From the NCBI GenBank assembly GCA_004519485.1, contig CP038128.1:947001-1011000 (forward strand): 64,000 bases of DNA, in the 5' to 3' direction. The notes below the pieces were generated by a model. The model did no database searches. It was not told where the DNA came from and saw only the letters and a program-made list of their open reading frames with translations. Positions 47,019 to 57,587 of this stretch are shown piece by piece. The DNA comes from Nannochloropsis oceanica. Lineage: Eukaryota > Sar > Eustigmatophyceae > Eustigmatales > Monodopsidaceae. Position numbers and translations under genes: made by a program. Positions within the stretch are counted from its first letter, which is position 1, and each line of letters opens with the position of its first letter.

Positions 47019-47584
47019 CCCTGCCGAGTGTGTGTAAATGGGCTGATGCCCGAGCCTAGTGCGCTTTTGTCCTCAGACACGCTGTGTGTGTGTCAAAGTG
47101 GAGGGGACGGGAGGGTGAGGGTGAGAAAAGCAGCCACACACAGTCAACCACGTACATATGCTCTCTTAAAGAAGCGATTCCCCATCATGACGATCCAAGT
47201 GCGTTGATTTTGCTTTGCCTGTGTGACTACATGTGATATGTCATTCACACTTATTCATTTCGTTGACCGATACTCCCTTAGCAATGCCCCGCAGGATCAT
47301 GGTCAGTGCACGTGGCGGGTGGTCTCTTCGAAAAAATGTCCCCCCAAGAAGTTATCCCCAACGACGCATCAAAGCGTGAGGTGGTCTTCTGGATGCCACC
47401 GCCTGCGCCACGTCTTTAAGACGCCCCCATCACCCACAGCCCTATTTGTGTATTCAAACTAGCAGTAAAGTTGCTGTGCAGGATACGCACCTTTCGCGTT
47501 TTATCTCCTCCGAGCCCTGTCTCTTCCAAGCCCACCACTCCTCTCACACCATCCCCGACACACCCAACACGATGCACAGTACAC
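47019..47584. other. Divergent intergenic region, 0.57 kb
   Basis: Upstream of serine racemase (minus) and of a small plastid protein (plus). The frame of the latter is open upstream to 47471, but the signal peptide begins at the 47585 ATG. No other feature. Confidence 0.55.
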
Positions 47585-48049
47585 ATGGCCTTCCTCGCAC
47601 AACAAAGACAATTCCTCCTCTTGGTAGCAGCCTGCCTGCTACTGGCTGCTACCAAGACCCACGCATTCCTGGCCCCCGTCGGCCGCCTACCTGCCTTGCA
47701 TGCACGTGCTCCTTTGTCAACACAACAACAAAACCATATGCAGCAACTGGCCGCTTCCACCTCATCTACGCGCAGACGGGACCTCCTAAAAATGGAGGTC
47801 GATCCTGCGGTCATCGGAGGTGTAATTGCGGGTGTTGTTGGCGTGAGTTTGGGGGTAGGTGCCATGATATTCACAGAGAAGCAAACCGTGCGACGGGAGG
47901 AACGAAAGGCAGCAGATAAAGCCAAAGCCGCACGGGCTCAAAGGGCTCAAGCAGCAGCCTCGGGGACTGCGTCGGCAACAGTGCAGTCTTCGGAACCGAC
48001 GTCACAAGGAGGACAAGGAGGGTTGACAGAAGATGAGGACGGCTGGTAA
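47585..48049 (+). CDS. Small plastid-targeted single-TM protein, 154 aa
   Basis: Single exon. The chosen ATG opens into FLLLVAACLLLAATKTHAF, a signal peptide with an Ala-Phe (HA-FLAP) junction and a following Ser/Thr/Gln-rich transit region, as in ochrophyte plastid proteins. The mature protein starts near residue 62 (KMEVDPAVIGGVIAGVVGV), with one glycine-rich TM helix (about 67-87), then a highly charged Lys/Arg/Ala helix and a Ser/Thr/Gly tail ending EDEDGW. Probably an N-terminally anchored thylakoid or envelope protein. The family is not recognised. Confidence 0.75.
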   Translation: MAFLAQQRQFLLLVAACLLLAATKTHAFLAPVGRLPALHARAPLSTQQQNHMQQLAASTSSTRRRDLLKMEVDPAVIGGVIAGVVGVSLGVGAMIFTEKQTVRREERKAADKAKAARAQRAQAAASGTASATVQSSEPTSQGGQGGLTEDEDGW

Positions 48050-49172
48050 TTTTGAAAAAGGGAGTTATTGTTGGGGAAAGGGGCGGGAGGGAGGATGGGG
48101 AGGAGAAGTGAGGGAGATTGTCGGGCTGTTGGGAGGGAGGGACGGGGAGGAGGGTGGGGAAGGAACGGATGAGGTAAATCATCGAGTAGGAAGTCACTTG
48201 TTAAATTGTGGTTATTTTGTCACTTATCTCAGTGCGGCTTTGATTAACAACGCAGACTGACAACGATAAGGAGGCGGCGGCAGATGCAGGATGTCGCGCT
48301 CTAAGGCAAGGCAAGCAGGAACAGAGGGATAAAGGACTCTGGAAAATTGAAGAGAAATTTTTCAGAGCGACGGAGGAAGGAATGATTAGGAAGAGAGCAA
48401 GCGATAGCCCAGCGCCCAATCTTAAAAGAAGGCGAAAAGACTCAGCCGCAGAACCGAAAAAAAAGAAATTGAGTCACGCGAAAATTACAAAATGACTAGA
48501 TTTCCGCCGGCAAGCAGGGACAGCGAGGGGATGGGAATGCACCAGTAGCAACTCTCTCCATTTTTTAGTCGTCTTCCTGCTACTTCAGTTGCTGCTAATG
48601 TTGATATTGGTGTCTCTCTCTTTTGTGTCCTGCCGACTTATCTCTCTGCGAATTAACTTTTCCTGTTTTTAAGATTCTGCTTGTTGGCTGGCCCTGTCTT
48701 CCACTTCCTTCTTCTCCTCATCCTCCTTCTTCTTCTTACTACATACACATCGTCGTTTTCCTTCTTCATATATCTTCCTCTTCTTCTCTTTTTTTCTTCT
48801 TCCTTTCTTGACACTACTCAAGGTCTCATGTCTTCATCGCCTCGCCCAGTCCTGACGGCCCGGCTCTCTTCTTCTCCAAACTCCTGCTGCTGCTGCTGCT
48901 GCGAAAAGCTAATCAAAACGGATAAAAACCACGACAAAACGTCGTCACAGCCCTCACAAAACCATCTCATTTTCAACCCGTATGTGCGTGTCTGCGTCTT
49001 GTCATCTTCTTGCTTTTTCCCTGCTCAATATCTCTCCGAATCTATTCCCTTTTTCGTGCATGATGTCACTCCTCTCTTCTTTATCGTTTTCGACCTTGTG
49101 TTATTGTATACATCTCACTTATGAACTCTTCCTCCTCTCCTCCCTCCTTCTCTTATCTCCTTCTCCCCCCTC
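48050..49172. other. Convergent intergenic region with opposite purine/pyrimidine tracts, 1.1 kb
   Basis: 48050-48170 is GA-rich (3' flank of the plus gene); 48690-48830 and 49115-49172 are CT-rich on the plus strand (3' flank of aureochrome). Open frames in the CT-rich part translate as Ser/Leu/Phe repeats and are compositional artefacts. No gene seen. Confidence 0.6.
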
Positions 49173-50886
49173 TCAATCCTCCTCTTCCTCATCTTCTTCC
49201 TCCTCACTACCCGCCTCCGCCGCCGCCCGTTCCTCCGCTTCCTCCTTCGCCTTTACCCGCGCCTCCTCCTCCATCTCCTCCATGGGCCTATCAATCACAC
49301 ATTGGGCTCCCACGAAATACACCACCTCCCCATTCAAATCCCTCAAAGGCGCCACAAAAAATTGATTCCAAAACGCCGTTCCGTCCGCCTTATAATTCAA
49401 CAGGGCCACCGACGTATCTGACCCAGTCGCCACTCCCTTCCTAATCTTCTCCACCGCCGCAGGGTCCGTGCGAGGCCCCTGCAAAAAGCGACAGTTCCGC
49501 CCAAGGACTTGCCCCATGCTGTAGCCCGTCATGTCCAGGAAGCCTTGCGAGGCAAATACGATAGCTGTGTTTGAGGCGCGTGGGGGGGGGATGTCGAGGT
49601 GGGAAGAGGGAGAGAGGAAAGAGGCAAGGTAAAATAAGCAAAGGGCGAGCAATGGGGCAAATCATAAAAATATGACATCATCCCTCCCTCCCTCCCTCCC
49701 TCCCTCCCTCCCTCCCTCCCTCCCCCACTTACGGTTATCAGGCAAGCTCGGGTCCGTCACCACAAACGACTGCTGGGCCGTCTGTAACGACTTGACCAAA
49801 TTGAAATCTCCTCGCTCCAGCAGTGTCGACGCCTCTGCCATGGACTCAGTGACGATTGAAGGCAGACGGGCCGTGCACGAACCGAGGACCTCCGGTGCTT
49901 GCTCCGCCATGTTCACCTTCACGATCCTCTTGAGCTTCATGTTCTGCCGTTTCAAATCCATAACTTGCTTCTGCAAACTCTCAAAAATAAATTTCTTCCT
50001 CAGACGCGTCCGACGGGCCAAAATTCGATTCCTTTCTCTTCTACGCTCCATCTGCTCGTGACTCTTCTTCCTCGGCGCCCCACTGCTACCCCCACCGGCG
50101 GCCTTGCGCTTCTTCCCTTTGCCCGTACCGCTGCTGCTGCTGCTGCTGCTGTTGCTACTGCTACTGATTTTACTTGTCTTTCCCCCTAGTCCTCGTCCGC
50201 TTCCACCGCCGCTCGCCATCTCGTCCATGTCGTCAAACTGTTAATTTTTTTAAGGTTGTTGGGGTTTGAGAAAGGAGAGTTGAAAAGATGTGAAGATCGT
50301 CGAAAAAAATTATGGAATGTTCTGATCCCGCTCCGGAGTCTTTCTCCAAAACTTAAGCAATTGCATACTTTATCCTCTCGCTTGACAAATAAAATTGCTG
50401 AGGAGGAAAGAGGCACAGGCACACGTACATCGCTGATATTGTTCGGGGCCGTGTCTTTGCTCGTGTCCGAAGTATTGGTCCCGTCCCAAAAATCCATGCC
50501 CATATCATCGTCATCCAACACATATTCCTCCAACAGAGTCTCCATGTTTAGGTCCTGTGTTTTTGAAGAATGGCGAGAGAGGAGAGAAGGAGGGAGGGGA
50601 GGGAATAACGATGAGCCTAGGCATGCGTCGTTGACATACGTGTCTTAACGGGACTAAAAAATAATAGATAGGTGGCCTAGGGGTGTGATATCTATCCACT
50701 CGTCGTATTGCTTATCACTACTATTACCTCTAATCCTGCTGGTGTTGCTACTCCTGATATTGGCAGAGGGGCTTAGTGGGTACGTACCAAGTCTGCTACT
50801 GAACTCTCTCCACGAGCCCGGGCATAGACCGGGAGTTGGGAGGGGGCCACCTTGCATTGAGGTTGTCGAAGCACTGCCGTAGCCAT
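49173..50886 (-). CDS. AUREO: Aureochrome, blue-light-responsive bZIP-LOV transcription factor, about 373 aa
   Basis: Four minus-strand exons: 50788-50886, 50429-50554, 49733-50237 and 49173-49564; donors GTACGT, GTACGT and GTAAGT; phases 0, 0, 1. The bZIP (about 115-170) has the basic signature RNRILARRTRLRKK followed by a leucine-zipper helix. The LOV domain (about 235-345) has the flavin-binding Cys in GRNCRFLQG, with TDPSLPDNPIVFASQGF created by the exon 3-4 join. Aureochromes are stramenopile photoreceptors: blue light forms a Cys-FMN adduct and changes DNA binding, controlling photomorphogenesis, cell division and, in Nannochloropsis, lipid genes. The N-terminal half is Asp-rich then Ser/Gly/Lys-rich. 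The tail is a Glu-rich helix. The start is the nearest ATG in an upstream-open frame, so a longer N terminus is possible. Confidence 0.95.
49681..49724. repeat. (TCCC)11 microsatellite in the last aureochrome intron
   Basis: A pure tetranucleotide run inside intron 49565-49732. In the sense strand it reads GGGA repeats just inside the 5' splice site (GTAAGTGGGGGAGGG), so it may form a G-quadruplex near the donor. Confidence 0.9.
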
Positions 50887-52286
50887 GACGACGAGGGGAA
50901 GGGTGGGGAGGGGCGCAGGCTTTGTGGGAGTTATTGGAAGCCTTGCTCTTTTTTGGCGCTGCAGGCACTTGGGAAAAAGAAAGCTGTGCGTTGGAAAGGG
51001 AAGGAAAAGAGGTCCTCGTGTATTAGACATGCAGCGGATAAGGTCCTTGTCGACATCAAAATCCTCCTCCTTTTTATCTTGCTTGCGGGGTGAGAGGGTG
51101 GGGGTTGTGGTCATGAAGCAGCACCAAAGGCCCTTTTTGTGCGGTATCATATGGTATTGCAGCATTCTGATAGTGCGAAGCACTCGCCAGAGCTGCCAAG
51201 ACCACCGCGACCTCCCCATCATGCAAAAGCTCTCATTCTCAAACCCGATGTTCAGCGTACTTGCCGCTCCTGTGGTCGTGGCACTGTGAGATGAAGGAAG
51301 GCTTGCGGGAAGGCCTTCACATAAGAGCTCAACCTCAAGTCGTTCCTCCGGGTATGCTTATCACCCCAGAAATGATGCACTACATTCTGGGTACAGGGGG
51401 AAGTTATTGAGTTTGAACATACCTTCGGGACTCCATGGTGCCCCCAATAAAATATCATTTCCATGTTTTGGCTCCCTGGCGGGCGGGAGAAAGGAGGTAC
51501 GCAATCACTGCATGTCCGTAGAAGGGTTTTCGAAGAGAAGCAAAGCTGCCCCCCCGACCCACAGAACAGTATCTTGATGCCTTGAACTACATGACCTAAA
51601 TCTATATCCCTTCTTTCTTTGTTATTTGGTGCTCTTACTATGCGAAAGATGCACTCTCCTAAAGTATTTCCTTTCCTAGCTATTTCCCTCTTTGACCAAC
51701 AGCCGCTCAGTTTTCCTCCTTCTCCCTTCTTCTATATGTGTATGCTGCCCTTGGCGGAGTAAATTGAGACTCAATCGGAGATTTCATTTCATGTACTACC
51801 ATCAAGGTAGCTTGGGAGAGAAGATAGAAAGACGGGGTTAAAGAGCGGAAGAGATGAGGCTCTCGCTTCCAGTTTACTCTGACTATACCTCCACGCACTC
51901 AGGCACACAATGTGGACGCTACAATATAAAGATACCGGCATGCACGCATGCACTTTCTCTCCCAAATTCCTGTCCACACATGGGACACATCGTGGAAGGA
52001 AGGGGGTTTCAAACGCCCCCTTTCTTCCTTGGCCTCCTTCCTTTCTTCTCTCTTTCCTCTTCTCTCTTTCCACCCTCTTTCCTCTAGCTAAAAACGCCTA
52101 CCTACTGGTACCTACTTGCTGCTAATCTGATCTTTTTTAATTTCTTATCTGCATTTATCGTGGGGAGGTTCCTAATACGTGGCAGCAATGCAAACGCGCA
52201 AACCCTCTTCATCTTTCCTACTCTTAAAGTGTCTAGCTTGCGCACTCCTCCCTCCCTTCCCTCCTTTCTTCCATCCTTCACCCTTC
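50887..52286. other. Intergenic region between two minus-strand genes, 1.4 kb
   Basis: Upstream of aureochrome and downstream of the FAIM-like gene. The frame of aureochrome exon 1 is open on to about 51222 but loses protein-like composition. 52010-52090 and 52210-52286 are strongly CT-rich on the plus strand (purine-rich in the upstream gene's sense). No gene recognised. Confidence 0.5.
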
Positions 52287-53952
52287 TCACACGTCGCCTT
52301 GTCGCGACCGTATCTTCTTTCCAGGCATTTGTATCTTCAACGTATGATTCAACAGGCTGGCCCGAGCGGTCTTACCAATGGAAGAAGGAGGAGCAGGCAC
52401 AACAATCTTCAGGTTTGGCGGTCGGTCCATCACGTCGCTCGCCGAAAGACTCCGCTGAAGCGCCGAAGGCTCTTCAGCAAGCAAATGACCATGAAGTCTT
52501 CTCTTGGCAGCTGCGAAAAGTCCTCCTTCACCACCAGAATTATGTTGTTCAGTCGTCGTCGTCGTCTCTCCTCCTGCTCGCCTCCCCGTGTTCTTGAGGC
52601 TGTTAAGGTTCCCGTGGCTGCTCCTTCGCCGGTGGTGGGTGCCAGCCAAGGTGGAGAGAGGGACCTGACGAAGAGAGGGAGAAGTCTTGGCCATTTTAAG
52701 AGCAGGACGCTGCACAGGCTCGTCATCATGGAAGGCATCGGTGGCGGAGGAGGTGATTGTGGTGACAATATCTTCCTCTCTCCGTTCCTCATCCGCTCCG
52801 TCGTCCATGCACTGCTTGCCAGTCTTGATCTCCAGCTGCTGCTGCTGCAACTGTTGATTTTCTTGACAAAATAAATCGCTTGATCCGCGCCGCCTGCGTC
52901 CCCCTCGCCCGTTCTCGTTTACCCTCTCTCCCTCCTCGTCGCTTGAGAAGCCCTCCCTCCCTCCCTCCCTCCCTCCCTTCAAGACTCCCGCACCGTGTGA
53001 GACCGGTTCAATCGTCATTCCCCCTTCATACAGCTGTTGTTGCTGCTGTTGCTGCGGGAGGTGGCGGTGCAATTTGTGCTGCAGCATCTTTCCTGTCAGT
53101 CGTGAATGCTGCTGCTGCTGCTCTCGGTTGATGGCCACCTTGCTTTCTCCCTTTATCTCTTCTACTTTTTGCTGGGGCATCAGCGCTCGAGGAGGGTGCT
53201 GTTGGTGGTGCTCTTGCTGTTGATTTTGGAGATAGTACTGATACTGCCGCTGCTGCAGCAGCTGCTGCTGCCGAAGGTGGTTGTGGTGCTGCGCCGGTGA
53301 GAGCAAAGGCAAGAGCGCATTATTGGTATTAGTCGCAGCAGTCGCCCCAGGGGTGACAAAAATCGACCCCCCTCCCCCCTCTTCGCTCCCCTCTTCTCCT
53401 CCGACCAACATCAGATTTTCCCACGAATGCATCGACGACGTCGCAGGCGCCGTCGCCGTTGCTCCATGTATCCCCTCAGACCCTTCTCCCTCTCTTCCTC
53501 CTCCTCCCCCAGCACCAACCCCCGCGATAAGCGCGGAGAAAACGTCATCCTGCAAGGAGTGAGCTCCCAGACTGAGTTGTCGATGGTGGTGGTACTGGGA
53601 AAAGGTGAGAGACGGATTCCTTGAATGAGAGTGATGGAGATGCTGGGTGACGAGTATGGGCAGGTCTGAGGCTAAAATGTCGGCTAGCACGTTATGGGAG
53701 GCGGTGCGGTGATGCTGGTGGTGGGGGTGAGAGGGAGGGTGAGAGTGGAGTAGAAAGGTGGAAGAGTGCCCCACAGAAGAAGGGCCCAGCGACGTGTTTA
53801 GCACGTTATGGGAGGCGGTGCGGTGATGCTGGTGGGGGGGGTGAGAGGGAGGGTGAGAGTGGAGTAGAAAATTGGAAGAGTGCCCCACAGAAGAAGGGCC
53901 CATCGACGTGTTCAAGTGTGCAAGTGCCATGGCATCCTCCTCCTCCTGCTGC

Positions 53953-53984
<32 letters not shown>

Positions 53985-54963
53985 AAGAAGAAGAAGGTAC
54001 TGCTGCTGTTCTACAGCTTGTTTGAGGAAAAGCTGCTGCTGCTCTTGCTGCTGCTGCTGGTGTTGCTGCTGGAGCACGTGTGGTGGTAAGATGCCCAGCC
54101 GCTGAAACATAAGGGGGTCTCCGAAGGTCATGCCTGACCCCTCAGCACAAGAAGCAATGGGAGACGGCAGGGCTTGTGTGAGGTCCTCGAACCGCTTCCC
54201 GTTCACAAGGAGCTCGTATACAACCCCTTTGGTGGCACGGATGGTAAATGCCATGCGGATGTTGGTGGTGCCGAGTTGGAAGTCGACCATGGGCTCGATG
54301 TCCGAGAACTCCTGCGGGTGGGGAAAGGAAGGATGGAAGGGGGAAGTAGGTGTGCATGGGGGGATTGAGACGGAGATGAACGTTTCCTTTGTATATGCCG
54401 TGAAAAGATGGCAGCAGTGGAAGTAGACAAGTTTACCCATGACCCTCTCTCTCTGTCCCCGTTCTCACAGTCGGTGACCCGGCCACTCACACGCACCACG
54501 CAAGTATATCCCCACTCCCGCAAAACGTACCGCCACCGGTGTCCCATTCAGTGCCAACCGCCGTAACCGGGTCCGTGTGCTGTAATATTGCTCAATTAAG
54601 AACATCTCTCCATGCAACTCAAGCAACCAGCGGATTGACTCCTCCGTCAGAGGCTCCCCGCGTTTCAACGCCTGCGTGGGTGCGGATGGAAGGATGGAGG
54701 AAGCGAAGAAAGGGTAAGGAAAACACATTTCGGCTTGGGTCGACTGTCTTATGTGGCACTTATTGCCCATATCCTTATCGTACCTCTGGGTCGAGAAGCT
54801 CATGCACCTGCAGAAGAGAAGGAGGAGGGAGGAGGAGAGACAGGAGAGTTAGCACGAGGCCTCACTGTGACGCAGGTACGCCTGCGCTTTTGAAATTGGC
54901 AGCCGCAGTATCACCTACCTTGCCGTGCGAGACTGCATTGTCCTTGGGGTAGTAGATGTCCAT
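52287..54963 (-). CDS. FAIM1-like beta-sandwich domain fused to a Gln/His-rich disordered tail, about 744 aa
   Basis: Four minus-strand exons: 54919-54963, 54784-54807 (a 24-base microexon encoding VHELLDPE), 54531-54671 and 52287-54311, all phase 0; donors GTAGGT, GTACGA and GTACGT. Residues about 30-110 follow the pattern of the C-terminal sandwich of Fas apoptotic inhibitory molecule 1: LELHGEMFLIEQYY, LRRLALNGTPVAEF, VDFQLGTTNIRMAF and KGVVYELLVNGKRFEDL. This assignment is by eye and tentative. From about residue 130 the protein is low complexity: long Gln runs, His-rich segments, a 38-residue tandem duplication (see 53686-53913), Ser-rich stretches, and a basic Ser/Arg C terminus with RSLSASDV. 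Such tails suggest a nuclear or condensate-forming regulator. What it binds is unknown. Confidence 0.72.
53686..53913. repeat. 114-base in-frame tandem duplication inside the Gln/His-rich coding region
   Basis: Units 53686-53799 and 53800-53913 differ at 5 of 114 positions. The period is a multiple of three, so 38 residues (containing GPSSVGHSS and HHRTASHNVL) are doubled without a frame change. High identity implies a recent event. Confidence 0.97.
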
Positions 54964-55696
54964 GTTTCGTTCGTTCCTTCCTTGTGCCGCCTCCTTGCCG
55001 TGCCGCTCTCCTCCTCCAGTCCAACGCACTCCTCCGCGCGAGGTTTGGCTATCGTGCATGTTTTGTGTGTGTGTATATGGTTGATGGGTGAGATTGTGTG
55101 TGTGCGTCAATGCCTTTTGAATTATGATACGATGTTCAAATCCTTGGCTGTACACCAGGGCATGTGTCATGCACAGACGACGTGGATTGAGGGGAGGCTA
55201 GAGGCTGCACAGGGAAGCGTGAGGGGGGAGGGCGAGCGAAGAGAAACTTGAGCCGACCTTTGCGCAGGCAACAGTCATAAATAATTATAGGTGCTCTTGG
55301 GGGGCCTTGATTGCTATGCACAACCATTTCTGTGCCACTTTATCATCTTTGGGGGGGCTTAAGGGATTGTCTCTCCTCTCCTGCTTCTCTGGCGCATGGT
55401 TCGCGCGCTGCTGCTTGCGACATGCGCTCTCTCCTCTTTCTCTCCTCTTTGAGTGCGGTCAAGTCGTTGCTTCCGTACTAGCATCAACAAACCGAAGTCT
55501 ACATCCTTAAATCGGGTTATGAGCATAGGGAATGGGGCCGTATTGCCTTGGCTGTCGTCTGCCCTGTGGGTTGAAAGGTAAAATCGACTCTTTTCTCTTA
55601 ACTTCCCCCATTCAAACACTCAAATTTGAATCGCGAAGAGGCGTGCGTCCCAGCAAAAAGTGAGTCCGAGCGGGATGTTGTCGATCTGTACGTAAA

Positions 55697-55741
55697 GTTT
55701 TTACTTATGTATGTATGAGTCATACATACATAAGTAAAAAC
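55697..55741. repeat. Perfect 45-base palindrome (22-base arms, 1-base centre)
   Basis: The left arm starts GTTTTTACTTATG, the right arm ends CATAAGTAAAAAC, every base pairs, and a single G forms the centre. ATG/TATG repeats lie near the centre. It could be a cruciform or hairpin terminator, or a minimal inverted-repeat element. Confidence 0.97.
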
Positions 55742-56843
55742 ATTTCGAGGCTTATGCGGCTCTGATACATGTAAATTGTTAAAATATCAATATGATCCTA
55801 TCTGTATCACCCTCGTCTTCTCCATCTCTCTTAGTATGCTTACCTCCCTCCAAGCTGGGCTTTCCGACATGCTCCTGAGGGTGTTTACTGGAGAGGAAGT
55901 CATGGAAATAATTGTGACGGTGGTATTCAAAGTGGAAGAGAACCCAGAAGAACTCCTCGAGGCAATTTCATATGAACCCGGGTACACGCGAGGAAAGCAG
56001 GCGATGAGGTGGTCGGTCGAGGTTTTGGCAAAGGATTGAGGAAAAGGAAGAGAGGCAATTTTTGATGTTTGTGACAGGGAGTCCCGGCTGATGAGTGATA
56101 ATGAAGCTCTCCGTCGCGCTCTCCGCCATCCATTTTCTTGGAGCGGAAGCTCTGTGATCGATGATGCCCTCTTTTGGTCGCCCTCATTCCTCTCAATGCT
56201 TCTTGGTGAATCATGTAGCCACCTAGTCTCCCTTCTGAAAAGGGGTGTATACAGGCTCGGAGTCCGTCGCGACCTCCATGCTTGCACTGTTTCTCCATAT
56301 GACAAAAGGGAGCGGGATTTCATGCTTTCGTATCGCGGTGCTGCTGCTCTTGCATCGAGAGTGTGTATGGCGGCATAAGGGAAATCGAGTCCCCAAGGAC
56401 TCCATGCTCTCGCCTATGCTTGGCTTGAGAAAACGCTGTCGGATTCACCACAACTTACTAATTGTTGGGCAAAGGCTGTTTGTCGGACACGTCGCAATAT
56501 TGCTCTCTCGCATAGACTACCGAGTCGCGAGCGCGTGCGAAAGCAGGAGGACTCTTGGAATGGCTCTGATTTTGGAATGTGGAATGGTTGGCATATAAGT
56601 GAGGGGGTTAAAAAATCGCACTCTCATCACGAACTCCCCCCTCTTCCTGCACAATAATTTCGACGACCCGGGGCTTGCTCCACCACCGATGGAAAAGGCA
56701 TGCCTAGCAAGCACCCCCGGGCACGATAATGGTTTTGGATTGAGAGAGTATGCGTGAGTCGGAGACCCGACGTCATCTACAGCATCGTTATAGTCTGAAT
56801 AACACATTTTACTGACAAGAAATAGAACGTACCGCTCCAACAG

Positions 56844-56948
56844 CTCGGACGCCCGCAGAACATGGCCATGCTCATTTCTAATGAGGTAGCGCTTGGTGAA
56901 GAGGTTGTTGCAGCAGATGCTTTGGATAATGTGATGGGAAAGAAATAG
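56844..56948 (+). CDS. Possible last exon of an unassembled gene (34 codons)
   Basis: A TTTTACTGAC branch-point-like sequence and CCAACAG acceptor precede an open stretch reading LGRPQNMAMLISNEVALGEE and onward to a TAG. Its composition looks protein-like and the opposite strand does not. No upstream exon with a compatible phase 0 donor could be found; the nearby GTGAGT at about 56752 is in another phase. Family unknown. Confidence 0.2.
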   Translation, partial: LGRPQNMAMLISNEVALGEEVVAADALDNVMGKK

Positions 56949-57587
56949 TTTTCCGTGTGCGTAACGAGAGTTGAAGTGGTGTGCAAAAAGTTCTTGTCAC
57001 GTGGCCCAAAAAGGACGGCATACCTTCACTATCGCCTTGACCACTGCCATTCCCGTCGTCGGATCACGGGGCAGACATGGCATACAGTCAACCTCCGGGG
57101 ACCGGAAGAAGGGGCGGGATCGCGGGTTGCAGAGTCGTGAGCAGTCGGTTTGCGGACGCATCGGAGGGAGGAAAATACCCCCATCGGTACACTACGTGTC
57201 CATAAAATCGGGAGTAGCAGGTGGAAAAGAAGGAAAAACTAGATTTGAACGGTTGCTGAACTTCGAGGTTTGGGGGTATTCAGGGGAGGTTGACTATTTC
57301 GGAGGGGATAAGATTGTAGTGTGATGCTCTGTATCACAGCCTCAGTCCAATGTGGAATCGATATGCGCTCTAGTTCATCAAGGAATAGGGAGTACTGGGC
57401 ACCATGGCTTTCCAAAAGTCGTAGGGTAAAGCTTCCGCGGCGCCCGTCCGTTTGGAGCGAATTAACGGGGATCATTGATGCTTTCGGGGCCGTCTTGATT
57501 GTCCTCACCAGCACACGCTTCGCTATTCATAATGGACTGATGCTTACATCACGTCCCATATACACAACACAGGCACGCTACACCGTC

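Larger units (their letters stand above)
54964..57587. other. Large intergenic region, 2.6 kb, with palindrome and possible unplaced exons
   Basis: The largest gap in the window. It lies between the starts of the FAIM-like gene (minus) and PPIL4 (plus). It holds a perfect 45-base palindrome (55697-55741), an 87-codon plus-strand frame at 55776-56039 with some protein-like composition (GEEVMEIIVTVVFKVEENPE), and a splice-acceptor-like site followed by 34 codons at 56844-56948. These may be parts of a small-exon plus-strand gene that I could not assemble. No tRNA seen. Confidence 0.4.

Noticed and set aside
48681-49124. 147-codon plus-strand open frame rich in Leu, Ser and Phe
   Set aside because: A translation of a CT-rich tract in the aureochrome 3' flank; no start context, domain or partner exon.
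56091-56378. 95-codon plus-strand frame beginning MSDNEALRRALRHPF
   Set aside because: No known domain and no compatible splice to the neighbouring candidate exons; kept only as part of the uncertain 54964-57587 region.
57321-57587. 89-codon upstream extension of the PPIL4 frame
   Set aside because: PPIL4 proteins begin at the MSVLLETTLG start; the upstream residues show no family similarity and lie in the leader.
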